DNA of 64,000 nt from Protopterus annectens (lineage: Eukaryota; Chordata; Ceratodontiformes; Protopteridae). A model generated the notes under the pieces. That model was not told where the DNA came from and made no database searches. It saw only the letters and a list, made by a program, of their open reading frames with translations. The translations under genes were made by a program, and so were the position numbers. Positions 40,951 to 51,596 of this stretch are shown here, piece after piece. How positions within the stretch are numbered: the first letter of the stretch is position 1; every line of letters starts with the position of its first letter. The stretch spans positions 11,429,968 to 11,493,967 of the forward strand of contig NC_056739.1 of assembly GCF_019279795.1 (NCBI RefSeq). The letters are read 5' to 3'.

Positions 40951-43312
40951 ATGTCGAGTGGTCAAGAAATAAATAATTTTGAGCAAAACCATAGTTATAT
41001 ACAAGAAAATGGTGAATGTGAGATCATTACAGAAGGTAATTTTTCAATGTACAATTATACAGGCAAAACTTTAAATAGTAGTTACCTTACACTTTTTAAA
41101 AAGGGCTTTAAATTTATTCCTACCTACCAAGTGGATATTGGAAAAATATTAGTGAATCTAAAAATGTATACGAGAAGACTAAATCTTAGAATTTATTTTA
41201 AGGAAAAACTGGATAATAATATCAGTACTGATATAAAAAATATTACACTAAGAAGGTCGAGTACATTTATTCCACCAAACAATCCTATAGTGCACTTGTT
41301 TGAAATGTTTTGTGAAGTGCAACTTAGGAAAGCATGGAAGGATAGTAATATTTCCAAAGACAATTTAACAGAAGCAGAAAGGTTTTGTTTAAATGAGTTG
41401 AGTGCTTCTGACGAAATGAGAATCATGAAACCTGATAAAGGGGGAGGGGTGGTTTTGATGGCTAAACTGGATTATAACAAAAAAATGAGTGCTATGTTGA
41501 GTGATGAGACTACTTATAAGAAAATAGCAAGGTATGACGTAACTAAGGCATACACAAAAGTAGATTGGCAAATGTATGATTTATTGTTGGAAGGAATGAT
41601 TACCAAGGCCGAATTTGAGTATTTATCAGTTGAATATCCTTTGACGCCATCAATTTTTGGTATACCCAAAATACACAAAAGCATCTCTAATCGCCCTTTC
41701 AGGCCTATAGTGTCTGCAAAGCAGTCAAAAATGGAAGCTATAGCTCATTATGTGGATACAAATTGTAAGGAAATAGTAGCAAATATTAAGTATATTTTAA
41801 AGGATTCATGGCATTGCCTTGAACTGCTTCATAGTTACAAAAATGAGAAATTGGAGGATGTTTATTTAGTGACAATAGATATTATTAGTTTATTTTCAGT
41901 AATCCCCTTGACAGAAGGTTTAGAACTTTTTGAGAATAGTTTGGAGGTTTTTGGAAAGTTTCACACAGTTAAAAGGAAGCTTCTTGTTGATTTGATGGAA
42001 ATGGTATTTAAAAAATAATTTTTTCCAGCACGAAGGAGAATATTATCAACAAAGTGCAGGAGTGGCAATGGGGGCCAGATGTGCCCCCATATACGCGAAT
42101 TTGGTCCTAGCCATGTGGGAGAAGCAAAAAGTGTTTGAAAGTACTTATTGGTCAAAAATAGATTTATACCTCAGATTTTTGGATGATATATTGATATTTT
42201 GGAAGGGAAATAAAGAAGAACTGAACAATTTTATAGAATTTTTAGAAGGTAGTACTACATTTTTAAAATTCACATATAATATGAAATATGACAGTTGTGA
42301 ATACCTGGATCTGAAAATTTACAAATTGAATGGAAAACTGAATTCTACAATATATCGTAAAAAAACTTTTTCAAACTCCTATTTGCATTTTGACAGCTGT
42401 CACCCTTATTTTCAGAAAAGAAATTTAATAAAAGGGCAAATGGTGAGGCTATCAAGAATAATAACCGAAGATACGGAGTTTTACAAGGAATTAACAAGGT
42501 TGGAAAATATGTTTTTAGAAAGAGGGTACCCAAGAAAATTGGTTGAGGGTATTAAGGGTGAAGTGAGTAATAAAAGGAAGGACACTTTTAAACCATTGTT
42601 GGCATATGGTACCCTTAATAAAAATGAAAACAGAAAAAATTATGATGGAAGGGTAGGAGCATTTATAGTCCCTTATAGTAACAACATAAATGATTTTACT
42701 AACACCATTAGGGAATGTTACGAAAAAGTCTTTGTTAATCAAACAGAAATTTTACAGTACATAGGGACTACACCTTCTATAGTTTTTAGTAGAGGAAGAA
42801 ATTTGAAAAACTATTTTGAAAGTTGTATTTTATTTAAAAGCTCAACAATGAAAAAGTGTGGTTTTTGTAAAAGTTGTCGATATATTCACGATGGGCCATA
42901 TGTTACATTACATGGTTATAATAGGACACTTAGATGTCCAGGAAATGTAAATTGTAATACAAAATTAGTTGTATACTTAGCTACATGCCTGTCGTGTTCT
43001 GCATTTTATATAGGAAAAACTATAAGAAAGTTAAGAGAAAGAATAAGTGAGCACAATAGAGATATCAAAAACAAGAAGGTTACTAGTTCCCTATATATGC
43101 ACAGTACAAAATGCAAAGATTTTAAGAGGTTTTTATTTTTTGTAATAGATAGGATACCAGAAGTGAATGGGAATAGTGACGGTGATTTAAATTCACTGCT
43201 TGAGACCAAAGAATGTTTATGGCAGCTTAGGCTAAATGCTTGTAAGCAGCCAGGATTAAATGAACATGTATCTATTTCAAGTTTTTTAAAAATGAAATCC
43301 TATATTATATAG
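40951..43312 (+). pseudogene. PLE polyprotein: reverse transcriptase + GIY-YIG endonuclease, one frame break
   Basis: About 787 codons. The 355-codon first part holds MRIMKPDKGGGVVLMAKLDY and LTPSIFGIPKIHKSISNRPF (PLE RT blocks) and the first Asp block DVYLVTIDIISLFSVIP. One extra A in the run at about 42010-42015 shifts the frame; the frame resumes before 42062 with GVAMGARCAPIYANL. RT motif FLDDILIFW (FLDD at 42176-42187). C-terminal part: Cys-rich CGFCKSCRYIHDG, then YLATCLSCSAFYIGKTIRKL and RERISEHNRD, the GIY-YIG nuclease. Apart from that base no stop is seen, so this is a recently dead or nearly live copy. RT copies the RNA; the nuclease nicks the target. Confidence 0.93.
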
Positions 43313-43936
43313 ATATTTGTGTTTTGCCATCTACAGACATTGTGCAATATATATATTTTTTAAAAATACTTTTTTAAAAATACTTTTTAGATTGGATTTA
43401 GTTTTACATATATGTATTTTGGTATTTATTTCATATGATTTTACATTAGAAATAGTGTTCTTATGTAAAAAATTTTTTTATCTTTGGTATGTATATTTCA
43501 TTTCACTATTTATTGAGGTAGTAACAACACTGTTTATGTCATGACCTTCTTCATTATGAATTTAATACTTTGTATTTTTATTGTATTTATTGTACATATT
43601 TTTTGTTGATAAATTTAGGTAAACTTGAAAAAGGTTATAGAAAAGTATACACATACACAACAGATATAGATATTCTTATATATAATGTATTTATTTATTC
43701 ATTTCATACTAATGTATTCATATTTTTATTTAGAATTTTAAATGTTTTTTTATATGTGATTTTTATATAACCATACAAAGGCTATCTGATTGAACTTCTC
43801 ACACTTACAGATATATATACCTTTAATTAATTAATTAGACAGTTAAGTATTTCGGATAATGTCCTATAAGGTGATTGGCCTTCATTCTTAAATGTGTTTA
43901 GTATAAATTAGTAACTGCTCCAGTATGTTATTAACT

Positions 43937-43967
43937 CTGAAGAAACCCACGGTGGAGGTGGGTGAAA
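43937..43967 (+). ncRNA. Hammerhead-ribozyme-like motif at the PLE 3' end
   Basis: CTGAAGA (43937-43943), a 6-bp stem acccac/gtgggt (43945-43950 with 43958-43963) closed by a 7-base loop, then GAAA (43964-43967). This is the CUGANGA-stem II-GAAA core layout. Hammerhead motifs have been described in PLEs. The usual CUGAUGA is CUGAAGA here, and stems I and III are not clear, so activity is doubtful. Confidence 0.55.
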
Positions 43968-44046
43968 GCGCTCAGTTCTTTGTGTGTAATAAAAGGTTAA
44001 AAGGTTCTTGTCTCGTGGATCCAAGTAGCGTCTTACTTACATTTTT

Positions 44047-44060
44047 TATTAGTATTAATT
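44047..44060. repeat. Target site duplication, right, of the Penelope-like element
   Basis: tattagtattaatt, identical to 40899-40912. Confidence 0.82.
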
Positions 44061-44154
44061 TCACTCAGTATAATTGGGTGCTCTGTTGGCAGTGTATCTA
44101 CTTTATAGTCTGGGCAAAGGTGGTAGATCTAGTAAAGCTGTGCCAGCCTTTCCC

Positions 44155-44156
<2 letters not shown>

Positions 44157-44204
<48 letters not shown>
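44157..44204. repeat. (GT)n microsatellite
   Basis: 24 uninterrupted units. Confidence 0.95.
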
Positions 44205-44207
<3 letters not shown>

Positions 44208-44796
44208 CCAAAGCTCAAAGAGGGGGTGCGTGTGTCACCTACTTTGAACACGGACAATGAGAGCAATGATTTCAAGTATTTGGCTTGGAACACCCGGCTC
44301 AAGACGTAACTCTATAGTTGTGTCAGTGGGGAGTCTTATTTGCAGCCTGGAGAGAGAGAGAGAGCGAGGGAGAGGGAAACCCAGACCTAATACTGGAGTG
44401 AGCTTCCTGTGTGCTCCTAAGGGAATTTGTGCTTGGTGCAGAGAGCTGCATCTGGAGGTACTGTGTGTATCTACTTTTGATCCAAGTGAATGTCCCTTAC
44501 TGGTGTCAGTGGTGAGAAGTGAGGCTCCTTGATTACTGGCCCAGAGGAGGGACGTCACATAGCTTATCTGTTTATTTACAGACTGAAGGCTGCGTGTCAG
44601 GACTGCTACACGCAGCATTCAACAGCTCTCCAGTGTTGGCAGTGTAGGAGAGATAATAAAGGAATAAGGACTATCTATTTGTAACACATCATAACATTTC
44701 CTCATCTCAGGGGGAACATCTGTTTGTTTCCATAACAATATCTCATTCATTCTGGCTATGGAGTGATTAAAAGAGAATTTCTCCATGGAAGGATAA
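44205..44796. other. No gene seen; unassigned DNA
   Basis: About 590 bp between the GT repeat and DIRS G. A short GA-rich run (44350-44366) is the only feature. ORFs of up to 127 codons in both strands show no recognisable domain. Confidence 0.5.
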
Positions 44797-45200
44797 GAAA
44801 AAAAAAACATTATTCACTCACCATAATGTTCCATTTTTATTCTTCCTCAACTGTTGGGTTTGGATCCAATTCTCAGATTCAACTTAACCGCTTCTTCCAG
44901 CTCATGGAACACTGAAACTCTCGAGCTCCTCCCTTTACCCATAATGCCCAAGTCACCTAAAATGCCTCCTATCTTGTTTGTTGCCCCTATACCTGTAAAG
45001 CAGTAAGAGATTATAACAGGATCTGGGACTCAAAGGAACAGCAATTCCTTCAGCCACCATCCTTCTTTGCAATAGTAAAGCAAGGATGGGGGTTGGTGGG
45101 ACAGAAGTTGAGGAAGACTTATACTGGACAACACAGATGGAATGTTATGCTGTGTAAATAACTATTTCTCATCTGATGTTGAAATTTTCATTCAATCCTC
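44797..45200 (-). repeat. DIRS G recombinase-side terminal arms and internal complementary region
   Basis: The outer arm ttcactcaccataatgttcc (44812-44831) and the inner arm ggaatgttatgctgtgtaaa (45138-45157) pair inversely. The following catctgatgttg (45176-45187) is the inverse of the gag-side end caacatcag. Confidence 0.75.
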
Positions 45201-45245
45201 AGCTGTTGGGACAAAGTCCCCAGCTACCTAAATTTCAAGAGGACA

Positions 45246-45902
45246 CTAAGGAAGGATATTCCTGAGCACAGCAGAGCCAAAGGCTGCTCTTCCTCTAGTG
45301 ACCAGATCTAATTTGCAGTGAGCAATAAAGATATGATGATTAGCCCAAGTTACAGCTACACAAATATTTTCCAAGGAATTTCTAGACAAAAAGGCTGAAG
45401 AAGTTGCGATAGATCTGGTGGAATGGGTCATTGTTGGTTTTGCTAAAGGCAAACCCACTTTCATATACAAAATTGATACATTAGTCAACCATTTGACTAA
45501 AGTCACTTTAGAAACTGGTTTGCCTAATTTTGATTTTGAAAAGGAAACAAATAACTGTTCAGATTTCCTCAAATTTTTGATTCTGTGAAGATAGAAATGT
45601 AATTGTCTGTCAACATCTAGTAGGTGTAACATATATTCTCCTTTATTTAAGAAATTTGGAAAGTTGATAACCTTATTAATACTGGATTCTGACACCACCT
45701 TAGGTAGAAAGGAAGGATTGGTCCATAAAGATACCCTATCCTTGTGAAAAATCAAACAAGGAGGTTTGGACGACAGGTCCTGCAACTCTGATACATTTCT
45801 GGCAGAAGGAATAACAACTAAGAAGATAGTTTTCCACATCAAAAATTTTATTTCACACTTAAATGATGGTTCAAAAAGGGGTTGGGTTAAGATCTGCAAA
45901 AC
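45246..45902 (-). pseudogene. Tyrosine recombinase of DIRS G, C-terminal half
   Basis: 217 codons, open: EIKFLMWKTIFLVVIPSARN (first catalytic Arg region, SARNVSEL for SARRVSEL), KPPCLIFHKDRVSLWTNPSF, THSTRSIA (HxxR) and HIFIAHCKLDLVTRG, where the nucleophile Tyr is Cys. The N-terminal half is on the other side of F at 52169-52615. Joined across F the reading is PWDLNIVLQ with no base gained or lost. Confidence 0.88.
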
Positions 45903-46289
45903 TTTTAGTTATGTACTCACCATAACTTCAGATGTTTGGGATCCATCTCGCCTACATTCTGACTGATGGGTTCGGAGCTGATCCCTCGGCTCCGACTCGG
46001 CACGCTTATGCCAAAGAGCGAAGTCTCTTATTGGCTGAGCTTACTATATCCCAGGATGCACCACTACCAGTCCCCCAGATCTAGTTTGTCCGCATACATG
46101 CACACACGCATGCACTGCTTATATAACACTGACAGATGATACAAGATAAAACAGTAGAACTCAAACCGTTCAATCTCTTCTGATCTCCAAGGCAGGGGGA
46201 AGGAGGGTGGGTATTAGGAATGTAGGCGAGATGGATCCCAAACATCTGAAGTTATGGTGAGTACATAACTAAAAGATGTTATGTGATCC
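45903..46289 (-). repeat. DIRS F recombinase-side terminus with internal complementary region
   Basis: The outer arm 45903-45960 pairs inversely with the inner arm 46219-46274 (tgtaggcgagatggatccca; cagatgtttgggatcc). The junction of the joined-ends complement lies between 46274 and 46275. Confidence 0.92.
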
Positions 46290-46348
46290 TATCTCGCCTA
46301 CATTCTGACTGATGGGACAGCGTCCCTAGCACCTATATCCTGGGTGGC

Positions 46349-47560
46349 TCACTGGAAAACACTCCTGAGTACCGTGGAACCAAATGATGCTCGCCCTTTA
46401 GATGCCACGTCCAATTTATAGTGGGAAATGAAAGTGTGCGGGTTCGACCAAGTAGCCGCAGCACAAATCTCAGAAATAGCGAGCTTGGAATGAAATGCAA
46501 TAGAGGTAGCCATAGCTCTAGTAGAGTGGGCTTTGACAGATGTTGTAAGTTGCTTATTTGAAGAGGAATAAGCCTGAGTTATGCAATCTCTAATCCATTT
46601 GGCAATAGTGGCTTTAGTGATGGTTTGACCCAGTTTATTATCTGAAAAGGACACAAACAATTGATCTGTTTTCCGAATTTGTTGAGTCCTGTCTAGATAG
46701 AAGCGCAATTGCCTACGAACATCCAACGTATGCAAGGTGTATTCCGCTTTGCTTGAAAATTTTGGAAAGAAAACTGGTAGCTCTAGAGATTGTTGGAGAC
46801 AGAGATTAGAACAAACTTTGGGAACAAAAGATGGATTAGGTCTAAGTGATACTCTATCCTTGTGAAAAATCAAGTACGGTGGTTTGATAGATAGGGCTTG
46901 AAGTTCTGAAACTCTTCTTGCAGAGGTAATTGCAATTAAGAAGGCAGTTTTCCAAGACAGATATTTCAACTCACATGTAGCAGCCGGTTCAAAAGGAGCA
47001 GACGTTAAGGCACGAAGTACCAAATCAAGATCCCACGGAGGCGCAGGATGAAAAACTGGGGGTCTTAAAAGCACAGCACCTTTCATGAAAGTTTTACATA
47101 ATCTGCTGCTCATCAACGGTGGGTCTATGGATTCGTGAAATTTGGAGATAGCTGCTAATTGGACTTTAATAGTAGAGACTGAAGATCCTTGATTAAACAA
47201 GGATGTCAAAAATGTTAAGACCTCTGGTATCGGGGCAGTAATAGGGTCTAAGCCTCTGAGTTGAGCCCAGATAGCAAACCTCTTCCACTTACTGTGATAC
47301 AATTTCTTAGTGGTGGGTTTGTGGGCTGAAGATAAAATGCGAATAACTTCCGGGTCCAAGGTGTGATTTCTGACTAAAGTTGGAAGTGGAGGAGCCAAGC
47401 TGTTAATTTCAAAGTGTGAAGGGACTGGTGCTGTTGACCCGACTGATGAACCAGAAGGTCCGGGGTTAGATCCAAAAACCAAGGACCGTCCAGAGTATAT
47501 TTCTCTAGGTAGGGGAACCATACCTGATGAGGCCAGTACAGAGCAATTAGAATCATTGTG
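46349..47560 (-). CDS. Tyrosine recombinase of DIRS copy F, open
   Basis: This is the recombinase portion of a 600-codon open frame (46349-48151); the upstream part of that frame overlaps pol in another phase. Domains: HFEINSLAPPLPTLVRNHTL, TKKLYHSKWKRFAIWAQLRG, SVSTIKVQLAAISKFHESID (SAM-like DNA-binding part), then the catalytic part with ITSARRVSELQALSIKPPYL (Arg), HSTRAMATSIAF (His-x-x-Arg), ICAAATWSNPHTFISHYKLD (Tyr) and the conserved tail ASKGRASFGSTVLRSVFQ. All catalytic residues I can identify are present. Start codon unclear; 47560 is my estimate from alignment with copy E. It would insert circular element DNA. Confidence 0.88.
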   Translation of the reverse strand, partial: HNDSNCSVLASSGMVPLPREIYSGRSLVFGSNPGPSGSSVGSTAPVPSHFEINSLAPPLPTLVRNHTLDPEVIRILSSAHKPTTKKLYHSKWKRFAIWAQLRGLDPITAPIPEVLTFLTSLFNQGSSVSTIKVQLAAISKFHESIDPPLMSSRLCKTFMKGAVLLRPPVFHPAPPWDLDLVLRALTSAPFEPAATCELKYLSWKTAFLIAITSARRVSELQALSIKPPYLIFHKDRVSLRPNPSFVPKVCSNLCLQQSLELPVFFPKFSSKAEYTLHTLDVRRQLRFYLDRTQQIRKTDQLFVSFSDNKLGQTITKATIAKWIRDCITQAYSSSNKQLTTSVKAHSTRAMATSIAFHSKLAISEICAAATWSNPHTFISHYKLDVASKGRASFGSTVLRSVFQ

Positions 47561-48200
47561 GACCCCAATTGGGAAGCTTTCTGGATGACTTTGGGGAGGA
47601 GTGGAACCGGAGGGAAAGCATAAAGCAGTCCTGTTGGCCAAGGTTGGACTAGAGCATCCGTAGCTGCCTCTCCTTGACGGGGGGTCAAGGAAAAGAACCT
47701 TCTGCACTTCGTGTTGTGTGGTGTTGCAAACAGGTCGCAGCACGGAATCCCCCATCTTTTGAAAATCTGAGCTGCTACTGTTTCGTTCAGGGACCACTCG
47801 TGAGGAGAGAGAATAGTCCTGCTCAGTCTGTCTGCCAATACATTTGATTTTCCTGGAATGTGGGTCGCTACCAGGAAGCGGTTGGTAGCCACTGCCCATT
47901 CCCACACCCTCATGGCCTCTCTGCAAAGGGGGTAAGATCTGGTCCCTCCTTGTTTGTTTAGATACCAGACCACCGACATGTTGTCTGTGTGGATAGCGAT
48001 AATGCCTTGAGGGAGAAACTTGTGGAGGGCTTGTAGGGACAGAAGTACAGCCCTCATTTCCAACACATTGATATGGAGAAATGTTTCGTTTGGAAGCCAA
48101 GAACCCTGAACTGACCTGCCCAGACAATGTCCCCACCCGTCTGGGAGGCATCCGTTGTCAAGGTGGCCACGGAGGGGTATAACAAAAGGTCTTCCCTGAT
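47374..48200 (-). CDS. RNase H + methyltransferase-like region of DIRS copy F pol
   Basis: Part of the 458-codon frame 47374-48750. RNase H blocks: LHINVLEMRAVLLSLQALHK (Glu), AIHTDNMSVVWYLNKQGG (Asp), HIPGKSNVLADRLSRTIL (Asp). The first-Asp box (TDASQ position) is shifted (LDNGCLPDGWG). It is followed by CCDLFATPHNTKCRRFFSLT, WPTGLLYAFPPVPLLPKVIQ and YWPHQVWFPYLEKY, which occupies the place of the Dam-type methyltransferase domain of DIRS pol (AFPP for the catalytic D/N-PP-Y). Function of that domain is not shown here. Overlaps the recombinase frame at 47374-47560. Confidence 0.82.
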
Positions 48201-49297
48201 TCAGATTGGATGTTAGAAGCCACCAGCGGAGGTCCCGTTTGCACGTTTCTGTAATCAGTATGTGATGATTGAGGGGGAGATCCTGAAAAGACCATTGTGT
48301 CGATAACAGCCACTGAAGAATCCTCATGTGCAATCTTGCCAGAGGAACTAGGAGAACCGTGGCAGACATTGAACCTAAAAGTTGCAGGACCATCCTGGCT
48401 GGGGCTTTGGATCTTAGAAGCAGGGCTCGGACTTGACCTTGTAATGTTTGAATCCTTTCGGTAGGAAGGAAGATTCGCATTAATTTTGAGTCTATCTCTG
48501 CTCCTATGAATCTTATGCGCTGAGAAGGCAGCAAGACAGACTTTGACCAGTTGAATGTAATTCCCAGGGAAGCACCCAGGAGATAGTGGCTTGTAGGTTC
48601 TCTAGTAGTAGATGCCTGGTGGTGGCAGTCAGGAGCCAGTCGTCCAGATAGGGAAACACTTGGAATCCGAGACTCCTCAGGTGAGCAGTCACTACTGCCA
48701 GACACTTGGTGAACACCCTGGGGCTGTGGTGAGACCAAAGGGCAGTGCACAAAATTGGAAATGACTGTCTCCCAGGCTGAAGCGCAGATACCTCCTGGAC
48801 GCCTGATGTATCGGTATGTGATAATAGGCGTCCTTGAGATCTATGGAGCACATCCAAACATCTTTCTCCAACAATGGGAGAATGGATTGTAAAGTGACCA
48901 TTCGGAATTTGGACTTCATGATGGACTGGTTTAGTTTGCTGAGATCCAAAATGGGTCTCAGGTCCCCTGTCTTTTTTGGCACTAAAAAGAACCTTGAGTA
49001 GTTTCCGGATCCGATCTGGTCTGTGGGGACCGGTTGGATGACTCCTTTTTCTAGCAGCTTTGAAGCTTCTACGGCTGCAATTTCCCTTTGACTGGGTGGT
49101 GGGTCCGGGATTTTTTTGGACGGTGGGGGTGAATGTGTGAAGGGAATGGTGTAACCTCCGGCAATTATCCGAAGCACCCATCTGTCCTGAGTAATAGACT
49201 CCCAGGCTTTTAAGTGCTTGGCAAATCGGCACCCGACTGGCTCTGGAGCAGCACAGCCAGGCAATCCCTCATGAAGTGTGGGAGGCTGAAGAGCCAC
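48201..49297 (-). pseudogene. Reverse transcriptase of DIRS copy F, two frameshifts
   Basis: Three frames in order. 48692-49297: KIPDPPPSQREIAAVEASKL, FFLVPKKTGDLRPILDLSKL, CSIDLKDAYYHIPIHQASRR, QFCALPFGLTTAPG. Then a one-base loss near 48715 (a G short in the ggggctgtgg run relative to E) moves to 48513-49232, with FTKCLAVVTAHLRS and FPYLDDWLLTA (YLDD at 48639-48650). A second shift near 48560-48580 moves to the 47374-48750 frame, with LGITFNWSKSVLLPSQRIRF. All catalytic residues are encoded but not in one frame. Confidence 0.87.
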
Positions 49298-51596
49298 GAA
49301 AGGACTTGCGGTCTCCAGTGTTGCGGGGGCCTCTGCCGCCTCTGGGACGGCGTCTCCCAGAAAAATTTCCCCGTCCTCTGCCTCTGGAAGGGGAATCTTC
49401 CTGCTGTTGAGGAAAGAATTTCTGTGATTTGCGGAACCACATCTTCCCTCCTCTTTTAGCCTTGGGATAAGGCCGAAAGGGAGTGGAATAATGTGCTCCT
49501 ACGGCAGATAAAGTCTTTCCCTCTTGCTCACAGCGGGTAAGAGTGTCTTTTACCTTGGGTCCAAACAAAGAGGACCCATCAAAGGGAGCGTCGGCAAAGG
49601 AAGACTTGAAGGCCTCCGCAAAATGACACAAACGGAGCCAGGCTTGTCTCCGTAGAGCCACGCCTGTGCCTGCCGCTCTGCCCGCCCCTTCGGCCGCATA
49701 TGAAATGAGCCTCATGGACAAGTTAGAAATCGAGGTGAGGATAGCCAACTGAGAGCTAACCGACTGGGCTAGCTGCTCAGGTAGGTTACCTGAGAGGGAG
49801 TCTGAGAGCTCCTTGACCAGATCCCTCTGTAGTCTGGTGAAATGTGCCAAATAATTCAGGGACCTCAGAGTAAAGGCCGCTGAAGTCAGGGTGCGCTTCC
49901 CGTACCGGTCCATGTTCCTAGACTCCTTATTAGGAGGATGGACAGACGTTGAAGCCTCTGCCACGTTCTGCTGGGTAGCAGATGCCAGCACCATGGCATC
50001 TACAGCCACGCCTTTAGTTAAGAACTCCTTCTCAGGTGGGGCAGACAAAAATTTGTTAGGGCGAGAAGGCACTGGTTCCACAGTATCTGGATGTTCCCAC
50101 GCCCTCCGACAAACCAAATCCAGGAGCTCGTCGAAGGGTGGAGACACCCAGGAGGCAGAGGGCTGAGCCCCGAAGGCCTTGAGAAACACCGACTCATCAG
50201 CGGAGGGGGGTTTGGAATTCCAGCCGCCTCGTTGCTTAAGGATCTCTAGAATGTCCGCAAATGAGACATCATCTGAGGACGACTTTGGGGACCCCTCCGC
50301 ATCATCAAGATCAGTGTCCGATGTAATAGACTCATCGGGGGAGTCCACGTGCTTCCTCTTGCACGATCTCTTCCTTGGGGGCTCCTCCGAAGACAACTCC
50401 GAAGAACCCTCAGGAGGAGGGGAACCCCCAGTGGGGGTAACCTCAGGCCCCGGGGCTCCGCTGCTTAGAGACAGGGGAACTGCCAAAGACCCAGTCTCCA
50501 TGCCCAGGGAAGGTGCCGGTAAAGCCGCAGAGATGGCCGAAGAAGACTTGGCCAAGGCACTCCTCATAGCTCTGAAAGCCGGACCCCCAGAATCCTGGGA
50601 GGGTCCGGTCCCCGGAGCCATGATAGCAGACGGAAGTCCCGCGGCCGAAGCACCGAGAAGGAGGCTCTGAACCGACAGCATTGGTCCCGAAACGTCACCC
50701 CCGGGTCCGGCCGAAGAAGTCCGCGTGCTAAACTCGGACCCGAAGGCTGGGGTTGGAGTAAGGGTCGGAGCCGACCCTAGTATCTCTACTGGCTCCATCT
50801 GCACCTGCTCCGACGGAGCCGAAGCGGTCGGAGGAGGAATGGCAATGGAGTGGGCTATCGGCTCCAAAGCCAATTGGGTCGGAGCCGAAACAAATTTCTG
50901 GAAGACTGGTGACTGGAACAGTCTTTGGAGCACCCTGTCTATGTCCGAATCTGACATCCTTGATGACCTGGAAGAGACCGAATGGGTCCAAGTAGGCCTC
51001 TCCAACGGCTCCAAGGGACTAGGGGACCGGCTCCGAATCGACTCTACAATTATCGGCGCCGAAGGAATGTCCAAACCAATTTCCATCGGTGCCGAAGAGG
51101 GCTTCGGCGCCGAGGAGGAAGTGTCTGAGCGGACAACCTTCATCGGCTCCGAGATCAGTGGAGCCGATGAAGATGACCCGCCTCTCGATGCCCCAGACGA
51201 CGGCTCCAAACCCAGAGGAGTCGAGGCTGGAGGCATCGAGGCAGACCGTTCCGCCCTCGGCTCCGAAGTCCGTGGAGCCGAAGGAGAAGCCTGCCTATGT
51301 TTTTTGGCGGTCGGTTCTGACGGACTGGTCGGAGCCGACGCCCTTTTCTTTTTAGCAGGAGCAGGAGAGGAAGCTAATGCCTCTTCAAATGAAGGTTTAA
51401 TAAGGCCTTTTAATATAAGTTTATTTTTCCTCTCTTGGAGGACCCTCGAGGAAAACGCGTGACACACACTACAGGACTCCTGTAAATGTTTGGCGCCCAA
51501 ACAATACACACAGAGAGAGTGGTCGTCTGTGATCGACATCTTAAAACTGCACTTAGTGCACTTTTTAAATCCTGAAGGCCTAGGAGCCTGTGACAT
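49269..51596 (-). CDS. gag-like protein of DIRS copy F, intact 775-codon ORF
   Basis: The start at 51596 (MSQAPRPSGFKKCTKC) is preferred over the upstream Met at 51647 because E and D start at the same MSxxx position. Domains: N-terminal Cys/His cluster (KCTKC, CVYCLGAKHLQESCSVCHAF, about residues 10-50); basic LQERKNKLILKGL; a long Ser/Ala/Pro/Glu-rich body (about 60-400) with repeated SAP and SEP words; FADILEILKQRGGW near 455; PPNKESRNMDRYGKRTLTSA; helix-rich ALRRQAWLRLCHFAEAFKSS; FGPKVKDTLTRCEQEGKTLS; Gly/Arg-rich tail (RGRGRGNFSGRRRPRGGRG). It probably binds and packages the element RNA. Confidence 0.9.
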   Translation of the reverse strand: MSQAPRPSGFKKCTKCSFKMSITDDHSLCVYCLGAKHLQESCSVCHAFSSRVLQERKNKLILKGLIKPSFEEALASSPAPAKKKRASAPTSPSEPTAKKHRQASPSAPRTSEPRAERSASMPPASTPLGLEPSSGASRGGSSSSAPLISEPMKVVRSDTSSSAPKPSSAPMEIGLDIPSAPIIVESIRSRSPSPLEPLERPTWTHSVSSRSSRMSDSDIDRVLQRLFQSPVFQKFVSAPTQLALEPIAHSIAIPPPTASAPSEQVQMEPVEILGSAPTLTPTPAFGSEFSTRTSSAGPGGDVSGPMLSVQSLLLGASAAGLPSAIMAPGTGPSQDSGGPAFRAMRSALAKSSSAISAALPAPSLGMETGSLAVPLSLSSGAPGPEVTPTGGSPPPEGSSELSSEEPPRKRSCKRKHVDSPDESITSDTDLDDAEGSPKSSSDDVSFADILEILKQRGGWNSKPPSADESVFLKAFGAQPSASWVSPPFDELLDLVCRRAWEHPDTVEPVPSRPNKFLSAPPEKEFLTKGVAVDAMVLASATQQNVAEASTSVHPPNKESRNMDRYGKRTLTSAAFTLRSLNYLAHFTRLQRDLVKELSDSLSGNLPEQLAQSVSSQLAILTSISNLSMRLISYAAEGAGRAAGTGVALRRQAWLRLCHFAEAFKSSFADAPFDGSSLFGPKVKDTLTRCEQEGKTLSAVGAHYSTPFRPYPKAKRGGKMWFRKSQKFFPQQQEDSPSRGRGRGNFSGRRRPRGGRGPRNTGDRKSFRGSSASHTS

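Larger units (their letters stand above)
40913..44046 (+). mobile_element. Penelope-like element (PLE) with GIY-YIG endonuclease
   Basis: 3134 bp between identical 14-bp direct repeats (40899-40912 and 44047-44060). It has a short 38-bp leader, one long ORF (RT plus GIY-YIG) and a 734-bp AT-rich 3' region that ends with a hammerhead-like motif and a polyadenylation-like aataaaa (43987). AT-rich codon use contrasts with the surrounding DIRS genes, fitting a separate origin. Confidence 0.9.

Noticed and set aside
43925..44206. 93-codon ORF ending in repeated Val-Cys
   Set aside because: The tail is a translated GT microsatellite and the start lies in the PLE 3' region.
44235..44618. 127-codon minus-strand ORF as a host exon
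   Set aside because: No recognisable domain, no clear splice context, and low-complexity GA run inside.
50725..51462. A 245-codon ORF on the + strand over DIRS F gag (and similar ones at 38248-38883 and 8327-8854)
   Set aside because: It mirrors the Ser/Pro/Glu-rich gag on the other strand. The repeated ggctccgac words are stop-free in both directions. No domain.
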